This document shows positions 35,210 through 43,757 of a stretch of 64,000 bases of DNA, in pieces. The position numbers and the translations under genes are program-made. The notes beneath the pieces were generated by a model, which worked only from the letters and a program-made list of their open reading frames with translations, was not told the origin of the DNA and ran no database searches. Every line of letters starts with the position of its first letter. Position 1 is the first letter of the stretch. Source of the stretch: Thioalkalivibrio sp. ALE14 (GTDB taxonomy: Bacteria > Pseudomonadota > Gammaproteobacteria > Ectothiorhodospirales > Ectothiorhodospiraceae); contig NZ_AQXY01000023.1 in assembly GCF_000376845.1 (NCBI RefSeq), positions 1-64,000 on the forward strand, in the 5' to 3' direction.

Positions 35210-36877
35210 ATGACGGCAGGAGGGGACACGGCGATGGACAGTGCCTTGCGGGTCGAGGCCCGCCGCCTGGAAGGCGAGACGCTGCGCGATCTGTTTGCGC
35301 GCGACCCGGACCGCGTGGCGCGGGACGTGCAGGAGATCGCCGGCCTGCGTCTCGACTGGACGCGGCAGCGCCTGGACGGCCCGGCCTGGGATGCGTTGTT
35401 CGAACGCGCCGCGGCCTGCGAGGTGCCGGAGGCGCTGCGGGCGCTGTTCGCCGGCGAACAGGTCAACACCACCGAGGGCCGGGCGGCGCTGCATACGGCG
35501 CTGCGCCTGCCGCGCGAGGCGCACTGCGAGGTCGACGGCCGCGACGTCGTGCCCCAGGTCCACGAGCAGCTCGACCGGGTCGAGGCCTTCGTGCGGAAGA
35601 TCCATGACGGCACGCACCGGGGCTACAGCGGGCGCCCGATCCGGCGGGTGGTGAACATCGGCATCGGGGGTTCGGACCTGGGGCCGCGCATGGTCTGCCG
35701 GGCGCTGGCGCCGCACGCGCGGGCGACGACCGAAGGCGAGCCACTGATCGTCCAGTTCGTCTCCAATGTGGACGGCGCGGCGTTGTCCGCGGTCTTGCGC
35801 GAGGCGGACCCGGAGACCACGCTGTTCATCGTTGCATCCAAGACCTTCGGGACCCAGGAGACCCTGACCAATGCCCGCGCGGCCCGTGCCTGGCTGCTGC
35901 GGCACGCGCCGGACGATTCGGCCGTCGCCCGGCATTTCGTGGCGGTGTCCACCGCGCGCGACCGGGTGACCGAGTTCGGTATCGACCCGGACAACATGTT
36001 CGGCTTCTGGGACTGGGTCGGCGGGCGTTATTCCGTGTGGTCGACCATCGGGCTGCCGGTGGCACTGCTGCTGGGGATGGAAGGGTTTCGCGCCTTCCTC
36101 GGCGGCGCGCACACCCTGGACGAGCATGTCCGGCATGCGCCGACCGCCGCCAATGCCGCGGTGCGCATGGCCCTGGTGGACCTGTGGAATCAGAACCTGC
36201 TGGGCGCACAGTCGCGCGCCGTGTTGCCCTATGACGAGCGCCTGTCGCTGCTGCCGCCCTACCTGCAGCAGGCGGAGATGGAGAGCCTGGGCAAGCGCGT
36301 GGGGCTGGACGGCCAGGTGGTGACGGACGACACCGGCGCGGTGGTCTGGGGCGCGGTGGGTACCGATGGCCAGCATGCCTTCTTCCAGCTGCTGCACCAG
36401 GGTACGCGCTTCATCCCGGCCGAGTTCATCGGTGTGGCCCGCCCGGAGCATGACCTGCCGGCGCAGCACCCGTTGCTGATGGCCAACCTGGTCGCCCAGG
36501 CGGAGGCGCTGGCGACGGGCAAGGACGAGGCCGCGGTGCGTGCGGAGATGGCAGCGGCGGGACAGTCCCAGGCAGCGATCGACGCCCTGGCACCGCATCG
36601 GAGCTTCCCCGGAAACCGGCCAAGCACGCTGATCCTGCTGGAACGCCTGGACCCGGCCACCCTGGGCACGCTGATCGCGTTGTTCGAGCACAAGATCTAT
36701 GTGCTGGCCACACTGTGGGGTATCAACGCCTTTGATCAGTGGGGCGTGGAACTGGGCAAGGAGCTGGCCGGGCAGGTGCTGGCGGACCTGGAGCCAGGGG
36801 CGACGCCCGCCGAGCATGACCCCGCGACCACCGCCACGCTGGACTGGCTGCGCCCGCGGCTCCCGCCTCGCACCTGA
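35210..36877 (+). CDS. pgi: Glucose-6-phosphate isomerase
   Basis: 555 residues. Motifs: RRVVNIGIGGSDLGPRMV, the phosphate-binding FIVASKTFGTQETLTNA, GGRYSVWSTIGLPVAL, PYLQQAEMESLGKRVG with the catalytic Glu, and FDQWGVELGKELA (signature 2). It interconverts glucose-6-phosphate and fructose-6-phosphate. Two starts are possible: 35210 after GAGG and 35234 after AGGAGG at a longer spacing; I keep the longer one. It shares a 104-bp divergent promoter region with glgA and ends 15 bp from a convergent gene. Confidence 0.97.
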   Translation: MTAGGDTAMDSALRVEARRLEGETLRDLFARDPDRVARDVQEIAGLRLDWTRQRLDGPAWDALFERAAACEVPEALRALFAGEQVNTTEGRAALHTALRLPREAHCEVDGRDVVPQVHEQLDRVEAFVRKIHDGTHRGYSGRPIRRVVNIGIGGSDLGPRMVCRALAPHARATTEGEPLIVQFVSNVDGAALSAVLREADPETTLFIVASKTFGTQETLTNARAARAWLLRHAPDDSAVARHFVAVSTARDRVTEFGIDPDNMFGFWDWVGGRYSVWSTIGLPVALLLGMEGFRAFLGGAHTLDEHVRHAPTAANAAVRMALVDLWNQNLLGAQSRAVLPYDERLSLLPPYLQQAEMESLGKRVGLDGQVVTDDTGAVVWGAVGTDGQHAFFQLLHQGTRFIPAEFIGVARPEHDLPAQHPLLMANLVAQAEALATGKDEAAVRAEMAAAGQSQAAIDALAPHRSFPGNRPSTLILLERLDPATLGTLIALFEHKIYVLATLWGINAFDQWGVELGKELAGQVLADLEPGATPAEHDPATTATLDWLRPRLPPRT

Positions 36878-36892
36878 CCGGGGCGTTTCGTC

Positions 36893-37738
36893 TCAGACGG
36901 TCAGGGCGTCGTCGGACTCCTCGATCGCGGGGACGTCCGTGGGCAGGTGGATCGTTCGGGTCTCGCCGTCCAGCCAGAAGTGGATCTCGGCCTCCTCGCC
37001 CTCCGGTGTCACGGAGACGGCCTCGAGGAAGTCCATCGGGGTAACAGGCGCCTGACCGTTCACCTCCAGGATCAGGGCCCCGTGGCTCAGGCCGGCGCCC
37101 GCGGCACGCCCCACGGCGCGGCTGACCAGCACGCCGGGTGCGTCCGGCAACTGCAGGGCCTCGCGCAGGTCGTCGCGCGCCTCGACCACGGTGATGCCCA
37201 GTGCGGTGACGACCTCGTCGTTCCCCGGCGGCGTGTAGTCGAAGGGCACCTCGGCCTCGAGGATCTCCGGTGCGACGTGAATCGAGGCGCCGCTGCGCAC
37301 GGCCAAGGCGAGCCCGTCGCTGGGGCGGGTGTCGATCATCCGGGGCTCGTCCTCGCCGGCCACACGTATCTCCAGCCAGCCGAGATAGGTGCCGTTCTCC
37401 AGGCCGTCAATGATCACCCGTTCCAGGCGTGCATCCAGCCCGTCCAGCAGATCGATCATCAGGTCGTGGGTCTGCGGACGCGACAGCGGGACCTCGTGCA
37501 TCGCCAGCAGGATCGCGCGGGCCTGGTCGGTTCCGATCACGATGGGCACTACCTCGCCCGAGGCTGGGTGCCGCAGCAACGCGATGGGGGCGCTGGAGTT
37601 GGCGTCCAAGCCGACGGTGGCCAGTTCGACCGGAAGCAGGCGATCCGGGTCGGTGGCCATTTCGCGCGCCAAGGCCTCGCCGGCCATGGAAAGCAGCAGG
37701 ACCAGTACGGCAGGCAGAGACAACCGGGGGGAGCGCAT
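36893..37738 (-). CDS. Exported DUF151 (bifunctional nuclease-like) and PDZ protein
   Basis: 281 residues. A signal peptide (1-24, ending GEALA) precedes a DUF151/BFN-type domain (about 35-165): PIVIGTDQARAI, RPQTHDLMIDLLDGL, and DTRPSDGLALAVRSGASI are typical. A PDZ-like domain follows (about 190-270): SRAVGRAAGAGLSHGALILEVNGQAPVT. DUF151 proteins have been described as DNase/RNase in plants and bacteria, but a secreted form with PDZ suggests a different job, such as envelope protein binding. It ends 15 bp from pgi, convergent. Function uncertain. Confidence 0.8.
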   Translation of the reverse strand: MRSPRLSLPAVLVLLLSMAGEALAREMATDPDRLLPVELATVGLDANSSAPIALLRHPASGEVVPIVIGTDQARAILLAMHEVPLSRPQTHDLMIDLLDGLDARLERVIIDGLENGTYLGWLEIRVAGEDEPRMIDTRPSDGLALAVRSGASIHVAPEILEAEVPFDYTPPGNDEVVTALGITVVEARDDLREALQLPDAPGVLVSRAVGRAAGAGLSHGALILEVNGQAPVTPMDFLEAVSVTPEGEEAEIHFWLDGETRTIHLPTDVPAIEESDDALTV

Positions 37739-37830
37739 GAGCGGGAACCTGGGGAAGGTGTCTCCCGATCATGGCAGTGCGGTTGCAAGGCGTCCAGAAT
37801 ACGCCTCTGTTTCCCTGGCGGATTGCTGCG

Positions 37831-38430
37831 ATGACCTCCGACAAGCCCTATGCCCCGGCTGCGGAACAGAACCGGGCCCCCATCCTCGCGGTGCTCCGCG
37901 AGCGCTTTCTCGCTCATGGACGCGTGCTGGAGATTGGTGCCGGGACGGGGCAGCACGCGGCGCATTTTGCTACTGCACTGCCCCACCTGGACTGGCATCC
38001 CAGCGATGTTTCCGAGAACCTGCCGGGGGTGGAGGCCTGGCGGCGCGATGCCGCCGTGCCCAACCTGCGGCCGGCACTGCCACTGGACGTGCTGCGGGAT
38101 GCCTGGCCGGAGGGGCCGTTCGAGTATGTCTACAGCGCGAACACCGTGCACATCATGCACTGGCCGGCGGTCGAGGCACTGTTTGCCGGCGTGGCCCGGG
38201 TGCTGGCGCCGGGTGGGCTGTTCGCGCTGTACGGTCCGTTCGCCCACGACGGTGCCCACACCGCTGAATCCAACGCGCGTTTTGACCAGATGCTGCGCGC
38301 ACAGGACCCGGGCATGGGCGTGCGCGACCGCGCCGACCTGGATGCCCTTGCCACCGCCGCCGGCCTCGAGCCCGCGGCGGTCATCGACCTGCCGGCCAAC
38401 AACCAGATCCTCCTCTGGCGCAGGGCTTGA
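37831..38430 (+). CDS. DUF938-family SAM-dependent methyltransferase-like protein
   Basis: 199 residues starting MTSDKPYAPAAEQNR; the open frame extends upstream to 37771 without support. Class I methyltransferase features are VLEIGAGTGQHAAHFA (SAM-binding glycine loop), DWHPSDVSENL (acidic end of strand 2) and YSANTVHIMHW. The start PYAPAAEQNRAPIL and the VHIMHWPAVE segment are characteristic of DUF938. The substrate is unknown. No signal peptide. It is divergent from the DUF151-PDZ gene. Confidence 0.87.
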   Translation: MTSDKPYAPAAEQNRAPILAVLRERFLAHGRVLEIGAGTGQHAAHFATALPHLDWHPSDVSENLPGVEAWRRDAAVPNLRPALPLDVLRDAWPEGPFEYVYSANTVHIMHWPAVEALFAGVARVLAPGGLFALYGPFAHDGAHTAESNARFDQMLRAQDPGMGVRDRADLDALATAAGLEPAAVIDLPANNQILLWRRA

Positions 38431-38601
38431 AACCCGAAAGGCGCTAACAGGAAGGCACGAAGGCTGGAAGATGGCGGGTCATGCTGCGCAAGGCTGGCAG
38501 CTACCCAGCCTTGCAGTTCTTCCTGCCTTCCAGCCTTCCTGTGAATGCTTTTTTCGGGGTTCTTCGTGTCTTCGTGTGCTTCGTGGTGAATACAGGCGGA
38601 T
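38431..38601. repeat. Dispersed repeat: AACAGGAAGG ... TTCCTGTGAATGC ... TTCGTGTCTTCGTG
   Basis: An inverted pair (AACAGGAAGGCACGAAGGCTG near 38440 and CCTTCCAGCCTTCCTGTG near 38528) is followed by GGGGTTCTTCGTGTCTTCGTG and CTTCGTGGTGAA. The same modules occur at 58350-58530 and partly at 11792-11822. No gene is seen. Confidence 0.7.
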
Positions 38602-39027
38602 TCAGCAGTCGCCGATGCGCTGGCCACGCATTTCCATGCGCACGTTGACCGGGCCCATCGGGGTCTCCATCTCGCTGGTCATCTCGCCTTCGGCGCGATC
38701 GCCCATGAAGCGCATGCTGCCGTCCATCTGCATGCGCCCACCCTGCGGGCCGGGGCAGCTCATGGTGTAGTCCATGCGCTCGGCGGACATGTCCATGTTA
38801 TCCAGGGTACAGCCTTCCGGGGCCTCGATGATGCTCTCGCCGCGGTCGATGTCCTCCTGGGTGACGCACTCGGTGCTGGTTTCGGTCTGGTTCGGTACGC
38901 CGCTCATGCCTTCCATGATCATGGTGTTCTGGTTTTCCCACAGGCCGGGCTGGATGTTCGGGGTCTCGGCCTGGATGGACAGCGGAAAGACAACGAGCGG
39001 CAGGGCGGCGAGAAGGGTGCGCAGCAT
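38602..39027 (-). CDS. DUF3617-family exported protein
   Basis: 141 residues with a CAGGAG site before ATG at 39027. A signal peptide (about 1-20, ending IQA) is followed by IQPGLWENQNTMIMEGM, the typical DUF3617 opening, ECVTQEDIDRG, and a C-terminal beta-strand region rich in Met (GGRMQMDGSMRFMGDRAEGEM). One Cys pair (in TECVT and EGCTL) may form a disulfide, with others at SCPGP and GDC-end. DUF3617 proteins are periplasmic and of unknown function; the Met-rich part might bind copper, but that is only a thought. Confidence 0.85.
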   Translation of the reverse strand: MLRTLLAALPLVVFPLSIQAETPNIQPGLWENQNTMIMEGMSGVPNQTETSTECVTQEDIDRGESIIEAPEGCTLDNMDMSAERMDYTMSCPGPQGGRMQMDGSMRFMGDRAEGEMTSEMETPMGPVNVRMEMRGQRIGDC

Positions 39028-39149
39028 GGCAGTCTCCTGAATCGGGGTATCGAATGGGTTCAATGGTGCCTGGCCCGTCATGGCGGGGCAAACGCGGGTA
39101 GTGGCGCCCGCTGGCTGGTACCTTGGGTGCGTGCAAGGGAGGAAACGTA

Positions 39150-40106
39150 ATGGCAATACCGTTGTGGCTGGTCGGCGGTGTCGGGGCGCTCGCGCTGGGC
39201 GGTTTCCTGTGGCAGGAGGGGCAATTGCCGGGCGGCTCCACGGGGCATGCGCACCAGGCCGCGCCGCGCTGCGAGGTGCCCATCACCCTGCATCTGGAGG
39301 CCGTGGACCCGCGCTTCCGGTTGGAGCGTGACGCGGTGCAGGCGGCCCTGGATGCGGCCGTGAGCATGTGGGACGGGCAGACGCCGGAAACACTTTTCCG
39401 TCAGCGCGAGGGCGAGGGTATGCCGGTGCGGCTGGTGTTCGACGAGCGCCAGGCGGGTGCCGAGAGCCGCGATCGGGCGCGCGCGGAGCTGGACCGGCTC
39501 AAGCGGGGGATCGCCGAGCGCGAGGAGCGCCTGGATCACCGTCACTCGGCACTGGCGGCGGATGCCGCGGGCTACCAGCGGCGCCTGGAGGATCTTCAGG
39601 CCCGTCAGCGCGAGTACGGCGAGGCGGTGGCCGCCTGGAATGCCGGGCGCATGGCGCACAGCGCGGGGAACCGCGAGCGACTGGAACGCCAGCGCCGGGC
39701 GCTGGACAGCGCGCGGGACGACCTGGAGCAGCGCCGCCGCACGCTGGAGCGTCGCCGCGACGAGCTCAACCGCGAGATCCGCGAACTGGAGGGCGAGATA
39801 GAGGGTTTCAACCAGCGGGTCGCGGAGTTGAACCGCGAGATCGGCGCGACCGGTGCCTTCGATATGGCGGTGTACGAGCAGCAGGGCGCACGGCGTTCGA
39901 TCACCGTGTTCAAGGCGAGTGACGCCGATGAGTTGCGCCTGACCCTGGCGCACGAGCTGGGACATGCCCTGGGGATCGAGCATGTGGACGACCCGGCGGC
40001 GGTGATGCACGCGATGCTGGGGGAGGCCAATGCCGGACGGCGCGACCTGAGTGACGCCGACCGCCGCGCACTGGCGGCGGCCTGTGGGGTCGAACTGGAG
40101 CGGTGA
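39150..40106 (+). CDS. Membrane-anchored coiled-coil protein with metzincin zinc-protease site
   Basis: 318 residues, GGGAGGA site before the ATG. An N-terminal membrane helix (3-20) anchors the protein outside. Residues 40-100 form a short fold, then a highly charged coiled coil (about 105-232, Arg/Glu-rich with heptads). The C-terminus has the metzincin zinc site HELGHALGIEH (His268, Glu269, His272, His278) and a nearby Met in VMHAML that fits the Met-turn, so it is a matrixin-like metalloprotease. The strand before the site may pair with the 40-100 segment, making the coiled coil a long insertion in the protease fold. Target unknown. Confidence 0.8.
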   Translation: MAIPLWLVGGVGALALGGFLWQEGQLPGGSTGHAHQAAPRCEVPITLHLEAVDPRFRLERDAVQAALDAAVSMWDGQTPETLFRQREGEGMPVRLVFDERQAGAESRDRARAELDRLKRGIAEREERLDHRHSALAADAAGYQRRLEDLQARQREYGEAVAAWNAGRMAHSAGNRERLERQRRALDSARDDLEQRRRTLERRRDELNREIRELEGEIEGFNQRVAELNREIGATGAFDMAVYEQQGARRSITVFKASDADELRLTLAHELGHALGIEHVDDPAAVMHAMLGEANAGRRDLSDADRRALAAACGVELER

Positions 40107-40109
40107 TGT

Positions 40110-40135
40110 CCGGGGCCGGGGGTGCCCGGCCCCGG
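40110..40135. terminator. Hairpin between convergent genes
   Basis: CCGGGGCCGGG-ggtg-CCCGGCCCCGG, a perfect 11-bp stem between two convergent stop codons. It has no T-run, so termination is inferred. Confidence 0.55.
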
Positions 40136-40143
40136 CATCGGCG

Positions 40144-41421
40144 CTAGAAGTGGTAGCGCATGGCGGCCGACAGGATGTGTACGTGGCCCTTGGTCGTGCC
40201 CTGCATGTTGACAAACGTGTCGGCTTGGCCGTCCTGGTTGGAATCGAAGCCCCGGGTGATGTCCAGGTCCTCGCTGGCGATGTGGATGTAGCTGTAGCCG
40301 AGATCGAAGGTCAGGCGGTCGCTGCCGGCATAGCTGGCGCCGAAGGAAAACCAGGTGCGGTCGCCATCCGGGGTGCGCGTGCTGCGCCCGTCGGTCTGCG
40401 TCGGGGTCTGGTCAAACTGGATGCCGCCGCGCAGGGTCCAGCGCGGGTTCATCTCGTACTCGGCCCCGACCGCCAGGGCATAGCTGTTGCGGTAGTTCTG
40501 TTCCAGCACCTGCTCGTTGCCCTGGGGTAGCTGGATGCGGATCTCGTCGAAGTTCGACCAGTTGAACCAGGTGTACTGGGCCAGGCCGGTCCAGCGGTCA
40601 TTGAAGCGATGCTGGATTCCGATTGAGGCGATATCGGGGAGTTTCAGGTCGGCCTGGCCCGGCAATACGGACGTCGGGCTGCCAGCGGACGCGGTTATCG
40701 AGGCCGTGCCGTTCAGTGTGTGGGTTATGCCGTCGCGGTAATGGATGCCGAGGCGGGTGTCGTCCGTCAGGTCGAACAGCATCCCGATGTTGAAGCCGAC
40801 ATCCCAGTTGTCACCCTCCAGTTCGAATTCGCCGTCATTCTGCGGCTGCAGGTCGGCGGGTATGGCGCTGCGCAGGGTGGCATCGGCGTACTGCAGGTCG
40901 AGGCCGCCGCCGATGGAGATCCGGTCGGTCAGGTCGAAGGCGATGCTGGGTTGCAGGTTCAGCACGCGCAGATCGGATTCCAGCGAGTCGTAGCGGGCAA
41001 AGAAGCCGTCGCTGTACTCGTTCTTCAGGCCGAAGGGCGCGCTGAGGCCGAACCCCAGCCAGACCCGGTCGGAGTATTGCTCCGCCCAGTAGAGGTTGGG
41101 GACCGGGGTCGGGTCATAGGGGTTGCCGCTGTCGCGTCCAGGGATCCGGGTGTTGCGCTGGTCGACTTCCGCGTTGGGGATCAGCAGATGCACCCCTGCC
41201 TGGACCTCGTTGCGTTCCAGGCGGGTCATACCGGCCGGGTTGAAGTAGATGGTGGAGGCATTCGAGGCGACGACGACATCCCCCGCGTGGGCTCGGCCAA
41301 GGCCGGACGCGCCCTGCGTCTGGATGTAGAACCCGGCCGCCATCAGGGTGGTGGGTGCGGCGAACAGGACGGTGCTGACAGTTGCGGCAAGCGCCAGACG
41401 GCGTGAAGGCTTCAAGGTCAT
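40144..41421 (-). CDS. FadL/TodX/OmpP1-type outer-membrane hydrophobic-solute channel
   Basis: 425 residues from MTLKPSRRLALA with GGGGGAG before it. A signal peptide ends TLMAA; the mature protein opens AGFYIQTQGASGLGRAHAGD and contains the FadL hallmark SNASTIYFNPAGMTRL, the plug-domain region. The rest is alternating beta-strands ending in YHF, the C-terminal Phe recognised by the Bam complex. Such proteins pass long-chain fatty acids or other hydrophobic compounds across the outer membrane. Substrate unknown. It has its own gap on both sides, so it is probably monocistronic. Confidence 0.92.
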   Translation of the reverse strand: MTLKPSRRLALAATVSTVLFAAPTTLMAAGFYIQTQGASGLGRAHAGDVVVASNASTIYFNPAGMTRLERNEVQAGVHLLIPNAEVDQRNTRIPGRDSGNPYDPTPVPNLYWAEQYSDRVWLGFGLSAPFGLKNEYSDGFFARYDSLESDLRVLNLQPSIAFDLTDRISIGGGLDLQYADATLRSAIPADLQPQNDGEFELEGDNWDVGFNIGMLFDLTDDTRLGIHYRDGITHTLNGTASITASAGSPTSVLPGQADLKLPDIASIGIQHRFNDRWTGLAQYTWFNWSNFDEIRIQLPQGNEQVLEQNYRNSYALAVGAEYEMNPRWTLRGGIQFDQTPTQTDGRSTRTPDGDRTWFSFGASYAGSDRLTFDLGYSYIHIASEDLDITRGFDSNQDGQADTFVNMQGTTKGHVHILSAAMRYHF

Positions 41422-41550
41422 GCGGCTCCCCCTTTTTTGTCTTGTTCTGGAGGGAGACCGCCGGTGGTCGGTCGGGCGCGCGCGATTGAGGTCTCCCCCG
41501 GCAGCGGACATTACCGATTCCGGGCGGACGACGCCAACCGCGTCACGTTT

Positions 41551-41757
41551 TCAGGTCATCAGGAGGAGTCCGATCAGGGCGGCCGCGCCGCCGCCGACGA
41601 GTAGCGCGAGGGTGCGCCGGGTGAAGCGGCCGAGGATCAGGCGAGCCGCCCGCTCCCGCATGCCGAAGGCATCCTGCAGGCCCACGACAGCGGCGATCAG
41701 GCCGCCGACCAGCAGGATGATGCCCAGTATCTGGAGGATGGCATGCATCTCGAGCAC
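41551..41757 (-). CDS. Small two-helix membrane protein
   Basis: 68 residues if it starts at the GTG at 41757, or 65 from the ATG at 41748 (MHAILQILG). Two membrane helices (about 7-27 and 48-67) are joined by a basic loop (GMRERAARLILGRFTRRT). It follows the GlsB-like gene by a few bases, so the two are probably co-expressed. No family is recognised. Confidence 0.65.
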   Translation of the reverse strand: MLEMHAILQILGIILLVGGLIAAVVGLQDAFGMRERAARLILGRFTRRTLALLVGGGAAALIGLLLMT

Positions 41758-41761
41758 GGCC

Positions 41762-42013
41762 TCAGGCCTTGTGGATCAGGCGAAGCAGGCCCAGCAGGAG
41801 GACGGCGCCGAGCGTCGCGGCCGCCAGGCTGCCGATGAGGCCGCCGGCCTGCACCCCGAGCTGGGTGAACAGCCAGCCACCGAGGAAGGCGCCGATCACA
41901 CCAACCACGATGTTGAGCAGGATGCCCTGTCCGGACCCGTGGACCAGCAGCCCGGCGAGCCAGCCGGCGATGCCGCCGATGAGCAGGAGGAGAAGAAGGG
42001 ATTCCACGGCCAT
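41762..42013 (-). CDS. GlsB/YeaQ/YmgE-family stress-associated membrane protein
   Basis: 83 residues, AAGGAG site upstream of the ATG at 42013. Three membrane helices with the family pattern: LLLLLIGGIAGWLAGLLVHG, GILLNIVVGVIGAFLGGWLF, and GLIGSLAAATLGAVLLLGLLRL. The old name 'transglycosylase-associated' has no functional proof; members are induced by envelope or acid stress in some species. It leads a small two-gene unit with 41551-41757. Confidence 0.93.
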   Translation of the reverse strand: MAVESLLLLLLIGGIAGWLAGLLVHGSGQGILLNIVVGVIGAFLGGWLFTQLGVQAGGLIGSLAAATLGAVLLLGLLRLIHKA

Positions 42014-42287
42014 GTTGTCGCGCTCCTTGCAGGTAACCCGAAGGTTGGAGTGTGTCGATGCCGCAGTGTTCCGCGAGCGGCCCGGCGAGGGGAGGCTTCG
42101 ACTGTACAGGGTGGGAGTCTGGCCTGCCCACCGCTGCACATCTGGCCGGTGAGACCGCAACCCCATCCGCGTGGGTATTTTTGAGAACCATTCCGCAAAA
42201 CCCTAGTCTCTGTATTGGACATCCATGGATCCGTCATGGAGCCGGCCACGTCTTCGACGTGGACTGTTCGACGGGAAGGAGACCGGT

Positions 42288-43757
42288 ATGAACGAACAAG
42301 AAAACCGCCATGCCCCGGGTGCGCGCTCGTCATGCTGTGGCCGAGTATGTCGGGCACTCGTGCCCGCCGCCGTGCTGGTGCTGCTGGCCGGTTGCGGCCC
42401 GGAGAACGGGCAATCCGAGACGATGATGTCCAACGCATCCGCGGGCGAACGCCTGGCGTCCGTGGAGGAGACCGGCACCCTGCGCGTGGTGACACGCAAC
42501 GCGCCTACTACCTGGTACTTTGACCAGCATCTGGAACCCGCCGGGACGGAACACGACCTGGTCGAGGGGTTCGCCCAGGCGCATGGCTGGCAGGTGGAGT
42601 GGGTCATGGCCGAGTCGGTCTCCGGGGTGCTCGAGGCGCTTGCGTCCGGCGAGGCCCACATGGCGGCGGCGGGGTTGACCCATCTCGCCTCGCGCGACGA
42701 GCGCTTCCACCGTGGGCCCGAGTACATGGAGATCACCGAGCAGGTGGTCTGCCATCGCGATTCCGATGACAAGCCCGGTTCTGCGGACGAGCTGGAGGGG
42801 GTCGACCTGGTCGTCTCGGCCGGCAGCAGTTACGTCGAAACCCTGCAGGACGTGCTGCCGGAGTCGGCCGGGTTCGAGGCGCGCGAGATCGGGACCGAGC
42901 GCCTGATGGCCCAGGTCGCCCGGCAGGAGATCGACTGCACCGTGGCCGATTCGCACATCGTGCGCTACAACCGCCGCTCCTTCCCGCACCTCGATATCGC
43001 GTTCGATCTGTCCGAGCCGCGCGCCCTGGGCTGGTACGTCCAGCCGGCCCATCCGGCGCTGGCGGACCTGGCCAACGAGTGGATGCAGGCCGATGGTGGC
43101 CGGGAACTGCGCGAACTCGTGGACGAACGCTATTACGCCTATATCAACCAGTTCGACTTCGTCGACCTGCGGGCGCTCAACCGGCGCATCGAGGATCGCC
43201 TGCCGCAGTACCGGCCACACTTCGAAGAGGCGGCCGAGCGCACGGACCTCCCCGCGGACCTGCTGGCGGCGCTGGCCTATCAGGAGTCGCACTGGGATCC
43301 GGAGGCGCGCAGCCCCACCGGGGTGCGCGGCCTGATGATGCTGACCCGGCGCACGGCCGAGTCGCTGGGGGTGGACCGCCTCGACCCGGTGCAGAGCATC
43401 GACGGCGGGGCGCGTTACCTGCAGCGCCAGCGTGGGCTGCTGCCGGACGATATCGACGAGCCGGATCGCACCTACCTGGCCCTGGCGGCCTACAACATCG
43501 GGCGCGGCCACCTGCTGGATGCACGCCGGCTGGCGCGCCAGCTGGGGCGTGACCCCGACCGCTGGGCGGATATGCGCGAGACCCTCCCGCTACTGACCGA
43601 GGAGGAGTACTACAAGGACCTGCGCTACGGCTACGCCCGTGGCTATCAGCCGGTGTACTACGTGCAGCGCATCCGCAACTACCGCGACGTGATCCGCCCG
43701 GTTTTCGTGGCCGAGGACGAGGCCGTATCCGACCACGTTGTCGTCAGGCGCGACTGA
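42288..43757 (+). CDS. mltF: MltF-like lipoprotein lytic transglycosylase
   Basis: 489 residues. A lipoprotein signal ends VLLAGC, placing the lipidated Cys at residue 36. A periplasmic solute-binding domain (SBP_bac_3, about 60-290: TGTLRVVTRNAPTTWYFD, DLVVSAGSS) is followed by an SLT transglycosylase domain (about 315-470): AYQESHWDPEARSPTGVRGLMML with the catalytic Glu, and AYNIGRGHLLDA. This two-domain plan is that of MltF, which cleaves peptidoglycan at the outer membrane and is allosterically controlled by peptides. The ATG at 42288 was chosen for the signal peptide; the frame opens earlier. Confidence 0.93.
   Translation: MNEQENRHAPGARSSCCGRVCRALVPAAVLVLLAGCGPENGQSETMMSNASAGERLASVEETGTLRVVTRNAPTTWYFDQHLEPAGTEHDLVEGFAQAHGWQVEWVMAESVSGVLEALASGEAHMAAAGLTHLASRDERFHRGPEYMEITEQVVCHRDSDDKPGSADELEGVDLVVSAGSSYVETLQDVLPESAGFEAREIGTERLMAQVARQEIDCTVADSHIVRYNRRSFPHLDIAFDLSEPRALGWYVQPAHPALADLANEWMQADGGRELRELVDERYYAYINQFDFVDLRALNRRIEDRLPQYRPHFEEAAERTDLPADLLAALAYQESHWDPEARSPTGVRGLMMLTRRTAESLGVDRLDPVQSIDGGARYLQRQRGLLPDDIDEPDRTYLALAAYNIGRGHLLDARRLARQLGRDPDRWADMRETLPLLTEEEYYKDLRYGYARGYQPVYYVQRIRNYRDVIRPVFVAEDEAVSDHVVVRRD

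Noticed and set aside
34862-36817. 651-residue minus-strand frame opposite pgi and glgA
   Set aside because: It runs through both real genes' other frames and carries no motif.
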